In this document: positions 28,022 to 37,064 of the stretch, in pieces
Layout: each line of letters opens with the position of its first letter
Numbering within the stretch: the first letter of the stretch is position 1
From: DATAEE01 sp036258175
Lineage (GTDB): Bacteria > Acidobacteriota > Vicinamibacteria > Vicinamibacterales > 2-12-FULL-66-21
Assembly: GCA_036258175.1 (NCBI GenBank)
Contig: DATAEE010000106.1
Span: forward strand, 88,241-152,240
Reading direction: 5' to 3'
Length of the DNA: 64,000 nt
Program-made: the position numbers and the translations under genes
The notes under the pieces: model-generated
What the model was told of the DNA's origin: nothing
Databases searched by the model: none
Seen by the model: the letters and a program-made list of their open reading frames with translations, nothing else

Positions 28022-29446
28022 TTAGAGGCGCTCGAGCTCGGTTTTCAGGAGGTCGTACGCGCGGCGCACGTGGGCCTCGGCCGTGCGGATGTGGCCAATC
28101 GCGAGCCGAATTGTGAAGCGGCCGTTCAAGCGCGTGTGCGACAGAAACACCTCGCCGCTGGCGTTGACGCGATCGAGGAGGCGTTCGTTGAGAACGTCGA
28201 GAGCCGCCGCGTCACCGGCAAGTGACGGCGGTCGTGCACGAAAACAGACGACCGAGAAGGGCACCGGCGCGAGCCGTTCGAACGCCGGGTCGGCGTCGAT
28301 CCAGTCCGCGAACAGCCGCGCGAGCCGCATGTGTTCCGCGAGCCGCGCGCGGAGCGCATCGCTGCCGAAATGCCGCAACACCATCCACAGTTTCAGCGAG
28401 CGAAACCGCCGACCGAGCTGGATCCCGGTGTCCATCAGGTTCCGGGTCTCGCCCGCCTCGGTCGTGCGAAGGTACTCGGGTGTCAGGCTGAACGCCGCGC
28501 GAAGATCGCCCATCCGGCGCGTGTAGAGCACGCTCAAATCGAACGGCGTGAAGAGCCATTTGTGAGGATTGACGACGAGCGAATCGGCGCGGTCGCAGCC
28601 GGCAAGCGTCGCTTCGCAGCCGGGAACCATGGCGGCGACACCGGCATAGGCGGCGTCCACGTGCAGCCAGAGACTGTGCCGGGCGCAGATGTCGGCGATC
28701 GCGGGAACGGGATCGACGCTCGTCGTAGAGGTCGTGCCGACCGTGGCGACCACCGCCAGCGGCTGCATCCCTGCGGCGCGATCTTCCCCGATGGCCGACT
28801 CGAGCGCGTCGACCCGCATCTGAAAACGATCGTCCGTAGGGATTCGGCGAAGCGCCTCGCGACCGAAACCGAGCAGCATGATCGCCTTGTCGATCGATGA
28901 GTGCGCGTGCTCGGAACAATAAATGCGCGGCAGCGGGACGTCGGTGCGCGCGACCAGGCCGCGCTCGTTGACGCCGGCGATCGCCGACTGCCGCGCGGCT
29001 GCGAGGGCGTGCAGGCTCGCGATCGACGCCGTGTCATAGATGACGCCCTCGAATGCTTCCGGAAGATTCAGCAGCTTACGCAGCCAGCCAAGCGTGACCT
29101 CCTCGAGCTCCGTCGCTGCAGGCGACGTGCGCCAGAGCATCGCCTGAACGTTCAAGGCGGCCGACAGGAATTCCGCCAGCACGCCGGGAGCGCTCCCCGT
29201 TATCGCGAAGTAGGCAAGGAAGCCGGGATGGTTCCAGTGAGTGATGCCCGGAAGGACGATCCGTTCGAAGTCCGCGAAGATTGCGGCGAATGATTCTGGT
29301 TGCCGCGGCGCGTCCGATGGCAGCGCGCGCCGGACATCGCCGGGCGCCACGCGCGACAGCACCGGGTACCGATCGGAATGCTCGAGGTAATCCGCGATCC
29401 ACTCGACGAGCTGGTGCCCGTGGGCCCGGAATTCGTCCGCGTTCAC
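28022..29446 (-). CDS. PLP-dependent group II decarboxylase (aromatic-L-amino-acid decarboxylase-like)
   Basis: 474 residues. Pyridoxal-phosphate lysine K296 in NPHKWLFT, Asp264 in LHVDAAYAG contacting the pyridine nitrogen, and His182 in EHAHSSIDKA stacking on the ring. The substrate-side N-terminus THWNHPGFLAYFAITGSAPG is typical of the DOPA/tryptophan/tyrosine decarboxylase group. It likely makes an arylalkylamine or removes CO2 from an aromatic amino acid in the cytosol. Exact substrate cannot be read from sequence. No transporter or amine oxidase is next to it. Confidence 0.9.
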   Translation of the reverse strand: MNADEFRAHGHQLVEWIADYLEHSDRYPVLSRVAPGDVRRALPSDAPRQPESFAAIFADFERIVLPGITHWNHPGFLAYFAITGSAPGVLAEFLSAALNVQAMLWRTSPAATELEEVTLGWLRKLLNLPEAFEGVIYDTASIASLHALAAARQSAIAGVNERGLVARTDVPLPRIYCSEHAHSSIDKAIMLLGFGREALRRIPTDDRFQMRVDALESAIGEDRAAGMQPLAVVATVGTTSTTSVDPVPAIADICARHSLWLHVDAAYAGVAAMVPGCEATLAGCDRADSLVVNPHKWLFTPFDLSVLYTRRMGDLRAAFSLTPEYLRTTEAGETRNLMDTGIQLGRRFRSLKLWMVLRHFGSDALRARLAEHMRLARLFADWIDADPAFERLAPVPFSVVCFRARPPSLAGDAAALDVLNERLLDRVNASGEVFLSHTRLNGRFTIRLAIGHIRTAEAHVRRAYDLLKTELERL

Positions 29447-29453
29447 GCGCGGA

Positions 29454-30494
29454 TTATAGGCGGGGTTCCTGCTCTCGCTCGACGGTCACCGTCACGGGCG
29501 CGGAGAGCCTGACGGTGACGCTGGTCCCGGCTTGAAGCACCGCCGGCTTGCGGTCGCCGGCCATCACCGCGGCGGTGCCGCCTGCCGCACCGGTGGATCC
29601 GCCGATGATCGCGCCCTTGCCGCCGCCGAAGATCGCCCCGAGAATCGCGCCACCCACGGCCGCGCCGCCGATCTTTGCGGCGCTGCTGCCCGCAGGTGAC
29701 TCGCCATCTCTGAAGATCGTATCGGTTTGAACCGGCACCGTCGTGCCGTCGGCGAGGACCAGCGTGTGGAAGCGCACGCCAAGCCGCGCGCGCTCGCGAA
29801 CCTTCCCGCCTTGTTCAACGAGCGACACCGAGCCGATCATGCGCGCGCCTGCTGGGATCGCGGCGCGATCGCCGACCGTCACGTCGCGCGTTACGCGCGC
29901 CTCGACGCGGTCCTCTACGCGCGCGCGCTCGGTCGTCAGCGTCGTTTCCATCTGCAGGCCGATCACCGAGTCGGTTTCGACGACGAGCTGTTCGATGGTC
30001 CGCGCGGGCGGTGCTTCGCGTTCCGGAACGCGCTCGACCGGCGTAACGGTTTCACTGAGCGGCTCGGACGCCGGCGCCGCCTGGGGCTGCGCGTGTTCAG
30101 GCGCTGGCGCGGCCGAAGGTTGCTCGATCGGCCGCGGAATTGGTGCTGACGAAGACGCGGACGCTTCGCGCGCGGGTGCGGTCCGGCGGGCGCGTGCCGT
30201 GGCCGGACGCGGGAGCTCGCCGCCGTTCGACGCCTTCGGCTCTGGATCTTTGGCCGCAGCTGCGGTCTTCGCTGCAACCGCTTCATCGTCGGTGACCGGA
30301 ACGACGGTGTCGGTCGCGCTGGACGGTGCGGCGGCCGCTGCGGCCGGTTCGCTGACCGCCCCGGCCGGCGGAAGCGCGGCCAGCTCGGCGGCGGGCGTCG
30401 TCCGGTTGTCACGCACGGCCAGATAGGCGCCACCACCCGCGGCGGCAACACAGAGCATGGCGACGAGCGCGATCACGGTCGACCTGGAATTCAT
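29454..30494 (-). CDS. Membrane-anchored protein with Ala/Pro-rich linker and glycine-zipper segment, unknown function
   Basis: 346 residues. An N-terminal membrane anchor (STVIALVAMLCVAAAGGGAY) is followed by about 130 residues of Ala/Pro/Glu low complexity. The folded part starts near IEQLVVETDSVIGLQMETTL. AIPAGARMIGSVSLVEQGGK and GVRFHTLVLADGTTVPVQT resemble the C-terminal beta region of VirB10/TrbI proteins. A glycine zipper follows (IGGAAVGGAILGAIFGGGKG). No conjugation genes are nearby, so a transfer role is not implied. Likely periplasmic envelope protein. Confidence 0.7.
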   Translation of the reverse strand: MNSRSTVIALVAMLCVAAAGGGAYLAVRDNRTTPAAELAALPPAGAVSEPAAAAAAPSSATDTVVPVTDDEAVAAKTAAAAKDPEPKASNGGELPRPATARARRTAPAREASASSSAPIPRPIEQPSAAPAPEHAQPQAAPASEPLSETVTPVERVPEREAPPARTIEQLVVETDSVIGLQMETTLTTERARVEDRVEARVTRDVTVGDRAAIPAGARMIGSVSLVEQGGKVRERARLGVRFHTLVLADGTTVPVQTDTIFRDGESPAGSSAAKIGGAAVGGAILGAIFGGGKGAIIGGSTGAAGGTAAVMAGDRKPAVLQAGTSVTVRLSAPVTVTVEREQEPRL

Positions 30495-30598
30495 GATGGC
30501 TTCAGGCAGAGCAAGAGCCGTACCCCTGAAAACAGGCCGATTCTAACGGGTATTGGCCCCAGAAAGCGACCCGGACTGAGGACAGGCTGTCACCTTGC

Positions 30599-31732
30599 TC
30601 AAGCCCGGCGCCGGGTGCCTCCGAGCCTTCGAACGAAGGCCAGGACCGGAGGCAGGAGGGCCAGGCTGGCGATGAGAAGGTCGCTCGGCTTGAGGCCTGG
30701 CTGTCGCTGGGGCGGACGATCCACTGTGCAGTTCGGCTCGTTCCGCCCCGCTGTCGCAACGTACGCGGCGGCCGCCGGTTGTCCTGCGCGAATGCGCGCT
30801 TCGTACTCACGCAGCGCGCGCACGCCCATCGATTTTTTCTGCCCGGGCACCTTTTCTCCGGGCGCTTTGCCGTACGGCGACGCGTGTTCGATTTCCGCGT
30901 TGAGCTCGGCGCCCACCAGAATCGCGAGTCCTGACAGGTAGAACCACAGCAACAGGATGATCACGCCGGCCAGCGCTCCGTAGGTCTCGTTGTAGTCTCC
31001 CCAGTTGGCGAGATAGATCTTGAACCCTAGGGAGATCACCAGCCAGAGCAGTGTCGCGAGGACCGCGCCCGGAGTGATCCAGACCCAGTCCTGCTCGGCA
31101 TCAGGCGCGCAGTAATAAATGATCCCGATCGCGGTGACGACGAGCGCGAACACGATCGGCCACTGCAGAATCTTCCAGGTCCATTCAAAAGCCGGCCCGA
31201 GCCGCATCGCGTTCGCAATGCGCTCTGCGATCGTCGGCCCGGCGATCACGAGCGCGAACGACACCAGGATGAACAGCGCGAGGCCGACCGTCAGGCCGAC
31301 GGCGATGAGCCGCGTCTTCCACCATGGCCTCGACTCCTCGATGTCGTACGCCATGTTCATCGTCGTGATGATCGACATCATTGCGCCCGAGCTGCTCCAG
31401 ATGGTGAACAGGAACGCAAACGTCATGACGCCGCCGTCGTCGCTCTCCGAGATCTTGTGGATCTGATCCAGCAGGAAACTGATTACGTCCGGCGGGGCGA
31501 TGCCGCCGAGATACTTCACCGTCTCATCCACGAGGTTGTCGACGGGGAAGAAGCTGGCGAGCGAGACGAGGAAGAGCAGCAGCGGAAACAGCGAAAGGAA
31601 AAAATAGTACGCAAGCTGAGCCGAGAGGCTGAGGATGTCGTCAGCGATGCTTTCCTTGACCGTACGCTTCAGGATTTCGCCCCAACCGATCGGCACTTTC
31701 AAGTACGCCAGCACGACGGCAGATCGCTGCAA
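30599..31732 (-). CDS. YihY/BrkB family inner-membrane protein
   Basis: 377 residues with six predicted membrane segments, including AQLAYYFFLSLFPLLLFLVS, GLALFILVSFALVIAGPTIA, WPIVFALVVTAIGIIYYCAP and YGALAGVIILLLWFYLSGLA, ending in LVGAELNAEIEH as in the family. Formerly called ribonuclease BN by error; the true role is unknown. The C-terminal 80 residues are soluble and end in another hydrophobic stretch. The start is a weak TTG at 31732 with no SD; GTG at 31714 is an alternative. Confidence 0.88.
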   Translation of the reverse strand: MQRSAVVLAYLKVPIGWGEILKRTVKESIADDILSLSAQLAYYFFLSLFPLLLFLVSLASFFPVDNLVDETVKYLGGIAPPDVISFLLDQIHKISESDDGGVMTFAFLFTIWSSSGAMMSIITTMNMAYDIEESRPWWKTRLIAVGLTVGLALFILVSFALVIAGPTIAERIANAMRLGPAFEWTWKILQWPIVFALVVTAIGIIYYCAPDAEQDWVWITPGAVLATLLWLVISLGFKIYLANWGDYNETYGALAGVIILLLWFYLSGLAILVGAELNAEIEHASPYGKAPGEKVPGQKKSMGVRALREYEARIRAGQPAAAAYVATAGRNEPNCTVDRPPQRQPGLKPSDLLIASLALLPPVLAFVRRLGGTRRRA

Positions 31733-31735
31733 CCC

Positions 31736-31782
31736 TGCTGCCAGCAGCCGCAGATGGCCGCAGATACACGCAGATTTAGCGG
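31736..31782. repeat. Short GCCGCAGAT repeat fragment
   Basis: AGCCGCAGATGGCCGCAGAT, then ACACGCAGATTTAGCGGCT. Tandem CGCAGAT units with a terminal complement, upstream of the BrkB-type gene. It resembles a small relic of the hairpin arrays described elsewhere in the window. Confidence 0.45.
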
Positions 31783-31830
31783 CTGAACCTGTGGTTTAAT
31801 TTGCGGGTCCCGGGAACGTGGAGGAATCTC

Positions 31831-34767
31831 ATGACGAAACAGGCGCGGTTGGGCCTCTCTCTTACGCTTGTGCTTTGCCTCGTAACACCTGGCGCGGCAC
31901 AGGCCCAGGCGACGCGTGCCGCGTCAGGCCAGAAGGCGCAGAAGATAGATGAAGAGTACACGCGGAAGATCAAGGAGCACACGCAGGATCCGCGCATCAT
32001 CACCGAGCTCGTCGATCATCTGCCTGCGTCCGACACGATTCCTTCGCCGCTGAAGTTCTTCGGGCGCATCGTCGGCGAGCCGGGAAACCTCACCTACTAC
32101 AAGGACATCGTCCGGTATCTGGAAGCGCTCGACAAAGCGTCCGATCGCTTGACGATGTGGAAGATCGGGAAGAGCGACGAGGGCCGCGACATGGTCGCGG
32201 TCGCGATCGCGGACGAAGCGACTATCAAGTCGCTCGACAAGTACAAGCAGGTCACGGCTCAACTGACGGATCCGAGGAAGCTCAGCGAAGCGCAGGCACG
32301 GCAGCTGATCGACACCGGGAAGCCGATTTACTACGCGCTCGGCAGCATTCATTCGCCGGAGACCGGCAGCCCCGAGATGTTGATGGAGCTTGCCTACCGG
32401 ATGATCGTCGAGGAGACGCCGTTCATCCAGACGATTCGCAACAACTCCATCTTCATGTTCACGCCGGCGACCGAAGTAGACGGCCGCGACAAGCAGGTCG
32501 ACAACTTCTACTACCAGAAGAAGACCGGGAAGACTCCGCCGCCGCTCGTGTACTGGGGCCACTACGTTGCGCACGACAACAACCGCGACGCGATGGGCGT
32601 CTCGCTGAACCTGACCAGGAACATGCTCGGCGCCTTCCTGCAGTGGCATCCGACGGTGTGGCACGACCTGCACGAATCAGTGACCTACCTGTACACGTCG
32701 ACAGGGACGGGACCCTACAACACCTCAATCGATCCGATCGCCGTCGACGAATGGTGGCTGCTCGCGAAGGTCGAGACGAGCGAGATGGCCAAGCGCGGTG
32801 TTCCAGGGGTCTGGACCTACAACTTCTATGACGGCTGGGTCCCGAACTACCTCTTCTGGGTCGCGAACATGCACAACTCGATCGGACGGTTCTACGAAAC
32901 GCAGAGCTATCGGGGCGAGAACTACGACCTGAACGTGCCGGTCACGACCACCAGCCGGGAATGGTACCGCCCGAATCCACCGCTGCCGTCGATCAAGTGG
33001 GGACCGCGGAACAACATCAACATCCAGCAGTCGGCGCTGCTGCTCGCGATGAACTACGTCGCGCGCAACGGGCAGACGTTTCTCGAGAACTACTACCTGA
33101 AGAACAAGCGCGCCGTCGAGCGCGGCAAGACCCAGGCGCCGCATGCCTGGGTGATTCCCGCGGGCCAGCGGCGCAAGGTCGAAGCGGCCGAGATGGTCAA
33201 TCTGCTGCGGCTGCAAGGGGCGGAGGTCCACACCGCAAACGGCGACTGGGGAAGCGGTTCGACGAAGGTGACCGCCGGCGACTACGTCGTGCGGATGGAC
33301 CAGCCGTACAGCACGATCGTGGACGTGCTGCTCGACACGCAGTTCTATCCGGCCGCCAACCCCCGTCCGTACGACGATACCGGGTGGAGCTTCCCGCTGC
33401 TCCGCAACATCAAAGCTTCCAAGGTGGAGGACAAGGCCATCCTCGACCAGCCGATGACGCTCGTCACGCAGGACGTCAGCGTGCCCGGCACGATCAACGG
33501 CACGGGCGACACGCTCATCGTCGAGCACAACACGGACAACACGCTGGCGAGCTTCCGGTTCCAGAACGCCGGCGCAAAGATGCTGGCGGCCGAGGATGAC
33601 TTCGAGGCGGCCGGTCGCAAGTTCACGGCGGGCGCGTTCATCGTGCCTGGCGCCGACCGCGCGAAGCTCGAACCAGCGATCAAGTCGCTCGGTCTTTCGG
33701 CGTTCGCGGTGAGCGGCACGCCGTCGGTCAAGACGCACGAGCTCGACGTACCGCGCATCGGCTACGTCCACTCGTGGGCGCGGACGCAGGACGAGGGCTG
33801 GGTCCGGATGGCCTTCGACAAATTCAAGGTGCCGTACACCTACTTCGCCGATCAGAAGCTCCGTGAAGGCAGCCTCCGCGCGAAGTACGACGTCATCGTC
33901 ATGCCGCACATCGGCGGCGACGCGCAACAGCAGGTGAACGGGCTGCCGATGATTGGCGATCCAACGCCGTACAAGAAGAGCGAGCTCACGCCGAATCTCG
34001 GCGTCCAGGACCAGAGCGACGATATCCGCGGCGGCATGGGCCTTCCTGGGCTCAGCGAGCTGGCGAAGTTCGTCCAGGAGGGCGGCACGCTCATCGTCGA
34101 GGGATCGACGTCGACGATCTTTCCGGAGTACGGCCTGATGCAGGGCGTGACCGTCGAGGATCCGCAAGGCCTCTTCGTGCGCGGCTCGGTGCTGAAGGCG
34201 ATGATCGCGGACAAGAAGAGTCCCATCGCGTACGGCTACGACCAGAACGCGCTCGCTGTCTACTTCAACCAGGCCCCGGTGCTGCGCGTCGGACCTGGCG
34301 GCTTTGGTGGCTTCGGCGGCGGCGGTCCACAGATCCCCGGCGTGGGCCAGAACCTGACGCCGAACGCGGTTCCGGAAACGCTCGCATCGCTGGAACCTCA
34401 GGAACAGCCAAAGCGACCGCAGCGGCCGATGGTGGACGAGACGGCGGAACTGCGTCAGATGGCGCGCGCGTTCGGGTTCAACATCGACGATCGCGCGCCG
34501 CGCGTCGTCCTCCGGTTCCCGACGGATCCAAACGACATGCTGCTGTCGGGCGCGCTCGTCGGCGGCCAGGCGCTTGCCGGCCGCGCGGTCGCGCTTGACG
34601 CAACGATCGGCAAGGGACACGTCGTCATGTTCGCGAACCGGCCGTACTGGCGATGGGAGACGCAGGGCAGCTTCTTCCTGGGTTTTAACGCGATCCTGAA
34701 CTGGAACGATCTCGACGCAGGGAAGCCGGCGGACAAGCGGACGACGACCGAGCAGGCGGCTCGATAG
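31831..34767 (+). CDS. Secreted M14 family zinc carboxypeptidase-like protein
   Basis: 978 residues from ATG 31831 (GGAGGA upstream). Signal peptide TKQARLGLSLTLVLCLV to AQA. The zinc motif is HxxE in GSIHSPETGSPEM (H174, E177), with the third ligand likely H281 in WHDLHESVTYLY. N-terminal LTMWKIGKSDEGRDMVAVAI is the usual M14 entry strand. After about residue 550 comes a glutamine-amidotransferase-like beta/alpha region (YDVIVMPHIGGDAQQQVNG, FVQEGGTLIVEG) common in these large secreted members. It probably trims extracellular peptides, in line with the S9 peptidases here. Confidence 0.9.
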   Translation: MTKQARLGLSLTLVLCLVTPGAAQAQATRAASGQKAQKIDEEYTRKIKEHTQDPRIITELVDHLPASDTIPSPLKFFGRIVGEPGNLTYYKDIVRYLEALDKASDRLTMWKIGKSDEGRDMVAVAIADEATIKSLDKYKQVTAQLTDPRKLSEAQARQLIDTGKPIYYALGSIHSPETGSPEMLMELAYRMIVEETPFIQTIRNNSIFMFTPATEVDGRDKQVDNFYYQKKTGKTPPPLVYWGHYVAHDNNRDAMGVSLNLTRNMLGAFLQWHPTVWHDLHESVTYLYTSTGTGPYNTSIDPIAVDEWWLLAKVETSEMAKRGVPGVWTYNFYDGWVPNYLFWVANMHNSIGRFYETQSYRGENYDLNVPVTTTSREWYRPNPPLPSIKWGPRNNINIQQSALLLAMNYVARNGQTFLENYYLKNKRAVERGKTQAPHAWVIPAGQRRKVEAAEMVNLLRLQGAEVHTANGDWGSGSTKVTAGDYVVRMDQPYSTIVDVLLDTQFYPAANPRPYDDTGWSFPLLRNIKASKVEDKAILDQPMTLVTQDVSVPGTINGTGDTLIVEHNTDNTLASFRFQNAGAKMLAAEDDFEAAGRKFTAGAFIVPGADRAKLEPAIKSLGLSAFAVSGTPSVKTHELDVPRIGYVHSWARTQDEGWVRMAFDKFKVPYTYFADQKLREGSLRAKYDVIVMPHIGGDAQQQVNGLPMIGDPTPYKKSELTPNLGVQDQSDDIRGGMGLPGLSELAKFVQEGGTLIVEGSTSTIFPEYGLMQGVTVEDPQGLFVRGSVLKAMIADKKSPIAYGYDQNALAVYFNQAPVLRVGPGGFGGFGGGGPQIPGVGQNLTPNAVPETLASLEPQEQPKRPQRPMVDETAELRQMARAFGFNIDDRAPRVVLRFPTDPNDMLLSGALVGGQALAGRAVALDATIGKGHVVMFANRPYWRWETQGSFFLGFNAILNWNDLDAGKPADKRTTTEQAAR

Positions 34768-34858
34768 GGTCGATTGGGTTCGCGGGGGTTCGATTAGATT
34801 CGAATGGGTTCGATTGGGTTAGAGGGTTCGAACCCGTAGCGCAGCCCTTTAGGGCTGC
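34768..34858. repeat. TTCGATTGGG quasi-tandem repeat plus terminal hairpin
   Basis: Direct, degenerate copies of GGGTTCGATTGGGTTCG fill 34768-34830. The perfect hairpin GCAGCCCTTTAGGGCTGC follows at 34841-34858, containing the stop codon of the convergent DUF5655 gene. It may end transcription from both sides. Confidence 0.6.
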
Positions 34859-35283
34859 TTCCGCGTGCCGACGTCATACGACTCGCGCAGCAGTTTGATG
34901 AACGCGCGGTCGAGATCGTCGGCCGCAGTGAGCCTGAACCAATGGATCCAGTCGCGGCGCAGCATATGCTCGACCTTCATCAGTCGCGGATGATCGGCGC
35001 GGCGCTTGAGCCAGAAGTGGCCGTCGAGCGAGTGCTTCTTCGGCATCGCGCGCGCGAAGCGGACGCGGACCTGAAACACGATGCTCGTCTTCTGCGCGTA
35101 CACGTTCACCGACCCGAATCCTTCGACGATGTCCACGAGGCGATCGAACAGCGTTCGAACGATTGGCGCCTTGCGGGCGAAATGATCGTCGATCGCGTAC
35201 CGGCCGCACGAATGCCAGATGTTCGGTGTGACGAAGCGGTGGCCGCACGCCGGGCACTTCCAGAGCTTCCGCGCAGTTGACAT
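34849..35283 (-). CDS. DUF5655 domain protein with N-terminal zinc ribbon
   Basis: 144 residues from ATG 35283. N-terminal CPACGHRF and IWHSCG make a small zinc-ribbon-like cluster. The rest matches DUF5655 style: LFDRLVDIVEGFGSVNVYAQ, KTSIVFQVRVRFARAMPKK and WFRLTAADDLDRAFIKLLRE. Function unknown; the domain recurs in small cytoplasmic proteins. ATG 35295 is a possible earlier start but overlaps the divergent DinB gene start. Confidence 0.78.
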   Translation of the reverse strand: MSTARKLWKCPACGHRFVTPNIWHSCGRYAIDDHFARKAPIVRTLFDRLVDIVEGFGSVNVYAQKTSIVFQVRVRFARAMPKKHSLDGHFWLKRRADHPRLMKVEHMLRRDWIHWFRLTAADDLDRAFIKLLRESYDVGTRKQP

Positions 35284-35293
35284 ACTGGTCGAC

Positions 35294-35773
35294 ATGACAG
35301 TACCGCAGCGTGATTTTCTCCGCCATACCGTCGCGACGCTCGCATACCGCGGCGGCAAGGCCGTGCGGGATGCCCCCGCCGAGTTCAGCCCGTTCCGCAT
35401 CAAGGAGCTGACGCGCACGCCGGGGCAGATCCTCGCGCATATCTGCGACCTGCTGGATTGGGCGCTGTCGCAGGCGCAGGGCGAGCAGCGGTGGAACGAC
35501 TCCACGCCGCAGGCGTGGGAGGAGGACGTGCGCCGCTTCTTCGCCGCGCTCGCGGCTCTCGACGAGCACCTGGCCTCCGAACGCCCGCTCGGTTTTCCAG
35601 CCGAACAGATCTTTCAGGGCGCGATTGCCGACGCGCTGACACACGTCGGACAGATCAACATGCTGCGCCGTCTTGCGGGATCGCGGGTCAAGGGCGAGAA
35701 CTACTTCCGGGCCGACATCGTCGCCGGCCGCGTTGGCCCGGAGCAGACCGCGCCGCGGAGAGAATTTGACTAG
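35294..35773 (+). CDS. DinB family protein
   Basis: 159 residues, four-helix-bundle metal-binding fold of the DinB/YfiT group. Candidate metal histidines are in TPGQILAHICDLLDWAL and ADALTHVGQINMLRRLAG, spaced as in the family, plus RHTVATLAYRGG at the start. Members include mycothiol- or bacillithiol-dependent transferases and uncharacterised stress proteins. Divergent from the DUF5655 gene with starts touching; the two probably share a promoter zone of almost no length. Confidence 0.85.
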   Translation: MTVPQRDFLRHTVATLAYRGGKAVRDAPAEFSPFRIKELTRTPGQILAHICDLLDWALSQAQGEQRWNDSTPQAWEEDVRRFFAALAALDEHLASERPLGFPAEQIFQGAIADALTHVGQINMLRRLAGSRVKGENYFRADIVAGRVGPEQTAPRREFD

Positions 35774-35779
35774 AACATG

Positions 35780-36040
35780 TGTGATGGGTGATCGGAGATC
35801 GAGCGATGTAATGGCTGATCCGGATTATCTCGGTATCGGGCTAAGTGATCCTCGCTATCTGAGGATCTTGCGATCTGGCCATCTGGCTGTGTGGCTATCT
35901 GGCGATTTCTCTATCTTGCTACGGCCGATGGCCCGATACCGCCGATGGCCCGATAACCAGATCACTTGACCCGATAACCCGATATACCGGATCACTCCAT
36001 TACATGACCCGATCACCCGATCATCCATCGCCAGATGCTG
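35780..36040. repeat. Long imperfect hairpin element, ATCGG flavour (family B), copy 3
   Basis: Left arm GATGGGTGATCGGAGATCGA followed by GCGATGTAATGG (35783-35814). The complement of the right arm (35997-36029) reads GATGGATGATCGGGTGATCG then GGTCATGTAATGG. The interior has repeated ATCTGGC and CCGATGGCCCGATA units. It fills the spacer between the DinB and FKBP genes. Confidence 0.85.
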
Positions 36041-36054
36041 TGTATTATTCCCAG

Positions 36055-36867
36055 ATGACACTCCGCCGACTGACCCTTCTTGTACCTGTTGTGCTCGCGC
36101 TTACGGTCCTGGTCGTCGCCGCTCAGTCGCTGCCGCCCACGCCGCCGGACGTCGCCGCGCCGCCGCCCGACGCGCAGAAGACACCGTCCGGCCTCGCGCA
36201 CAAAGTGATCGCGCCGAGCAAGGAAACCGGTCATCCGGGCCCGACCGACATGGTCACCGTGCACTACACGGGCTGGACGACCGACGGCAAGATGTTCGAC
36301 AGCTCGTACACGCGCAAGGCGCCGTCGACGTTTGCCGTCAATCGCGTGATTCCCGGGTGGGGCGAGGGCGTGCAGCTGATGGTCGTCGGCGAGAAACGCA
36401 GGTTCTGGATCCCGGAGTCGCTGGCGTACAAGGGCATGGAGGGCCGTCCCAAGGGGATGCTCGTTTTCGATGTGGAGCTTATGGACTATCAATCATCGCC
36501 GACCACCGCGCCCGCCGATGTCGCCTCGCCGCCCGCGGACTCCAAGAAGACTCGCAGCGGCCTCGCCTACAAAGTGATCCGTCCCGGGACCGGGACGAAA
36601 CATCCTTCCGCTTCATCGAGCGTGACGGTGCACTACACCGGCTGGACGACAGATGGCAAGATGTTCGACAGCTCGGTCAGCCGCGGACAGCCGGCCACCT
36701 TCCCCCTAAATAAGGTCATCGCAGGCTGGACCGAAGGCGTGCAGCTCATGGTCGAAGGAGAGAAGACGCGGTTCTGGATTCCGCAGAACCTGGCGTACCA
36801 GGGCCAGGCCGGCGCGCCGCGCGGGATGCTCGTCTTCGATGTGGAGCTGTTGAAGATAGACAAATAG
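36055..36867 (+). CDS. Exported tandem FKBP-type peptidyl-prolyl isomerase
   Basis: 270 residues from ATG 36055. Signal peptide LLVPVVLALTVLVVAAQSL. Two FKBP domains follow, about residues 45-145 and 165-268, each with VTVHYTGWTTDGKMFDSS, an xPGW or AGW core segment, EGVQLMV, and KGMLVFDVEL or RGMLVFDVEL. The hydrophobic-pocket residues Y, F, W, V and I are kept in both, so both domains may be active. The likely role is folding of exported proteins. An upstream in-frame ATG at 36004 lies in repeat family B and would give the leader MTRSPDHPSPD. Confidence 0.9.
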   Translation: MTLRRLTLLVPVVLALTVLVVAAQSLPPTPPDVAAPPPDAQKTPSGLAHKVIAPSKETGHPGPTDMVTVHYTGWTTDGKMFDSSYTRKAPSTFAVNRVIPGWGEGVQLMVVGEKRRFWIPESLAYKGMEGRPKGMLVFDVELMDYQSSPTTAPADVASPPADSKKTRSGLAYKVIRPGTGTKHPSASSSVTVHYTGWTTDGKMFDSSVSRGQPATFPLNKVIAGWTEGVQLMVEGEKTRFWIPQNLAYQGQAGAPRGMLVFDVELLKIDK

Positions 36868-36868
36868 G

Positions 36869-37064
36869 ATCTTGCATTGGCGATTGGCGATTCTGGATTG
36901 CCGACTGATCGTTGATTGACGATTGATGATTGTCGATTGATTGACGATTGCTGGATTGGGCATCGGGGCTCAATCGAACAATCGACAATCAATCCACAAC
37001 CCTCAATCGCAGATTCTCAATCAGTCTCCAATCGCAAATCAGTCAATCGTCAGTGCAAGGATCA
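36869..37064. repeat. Long imperfect hairpin element, GATTG flavour (family C)
   Basis: Left half: degenerate GATTGACGATTGATGATTG units beginning GGATCTTGCATTGGCGATTG. Right half: complementary CAATCG and CAATCAGTC units ending CAATCGTCAGTGCAAGGATC. The outer ends pair almost exactly. Between the FKBP gene and the MerB-like gene, whose stop codon lies in its right end. A small relic (TGATTGTTGATTGCTGAATG) occurs at 49147-49166. Confidence 0.8.

Noticed and set aside
29454..30494. Conjugation (TrbI/VirB10) component
   Set aside because: Only a weak resemblance in the C-terminal beta region; no other type IV secretion or plasmid genes in the window.
32725..34620. 631-codon minus-strand frame over the M14 peptidase
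   Set aside because: Shadow of a well-supported secreted peptidase; no recognisable domain or start signal.
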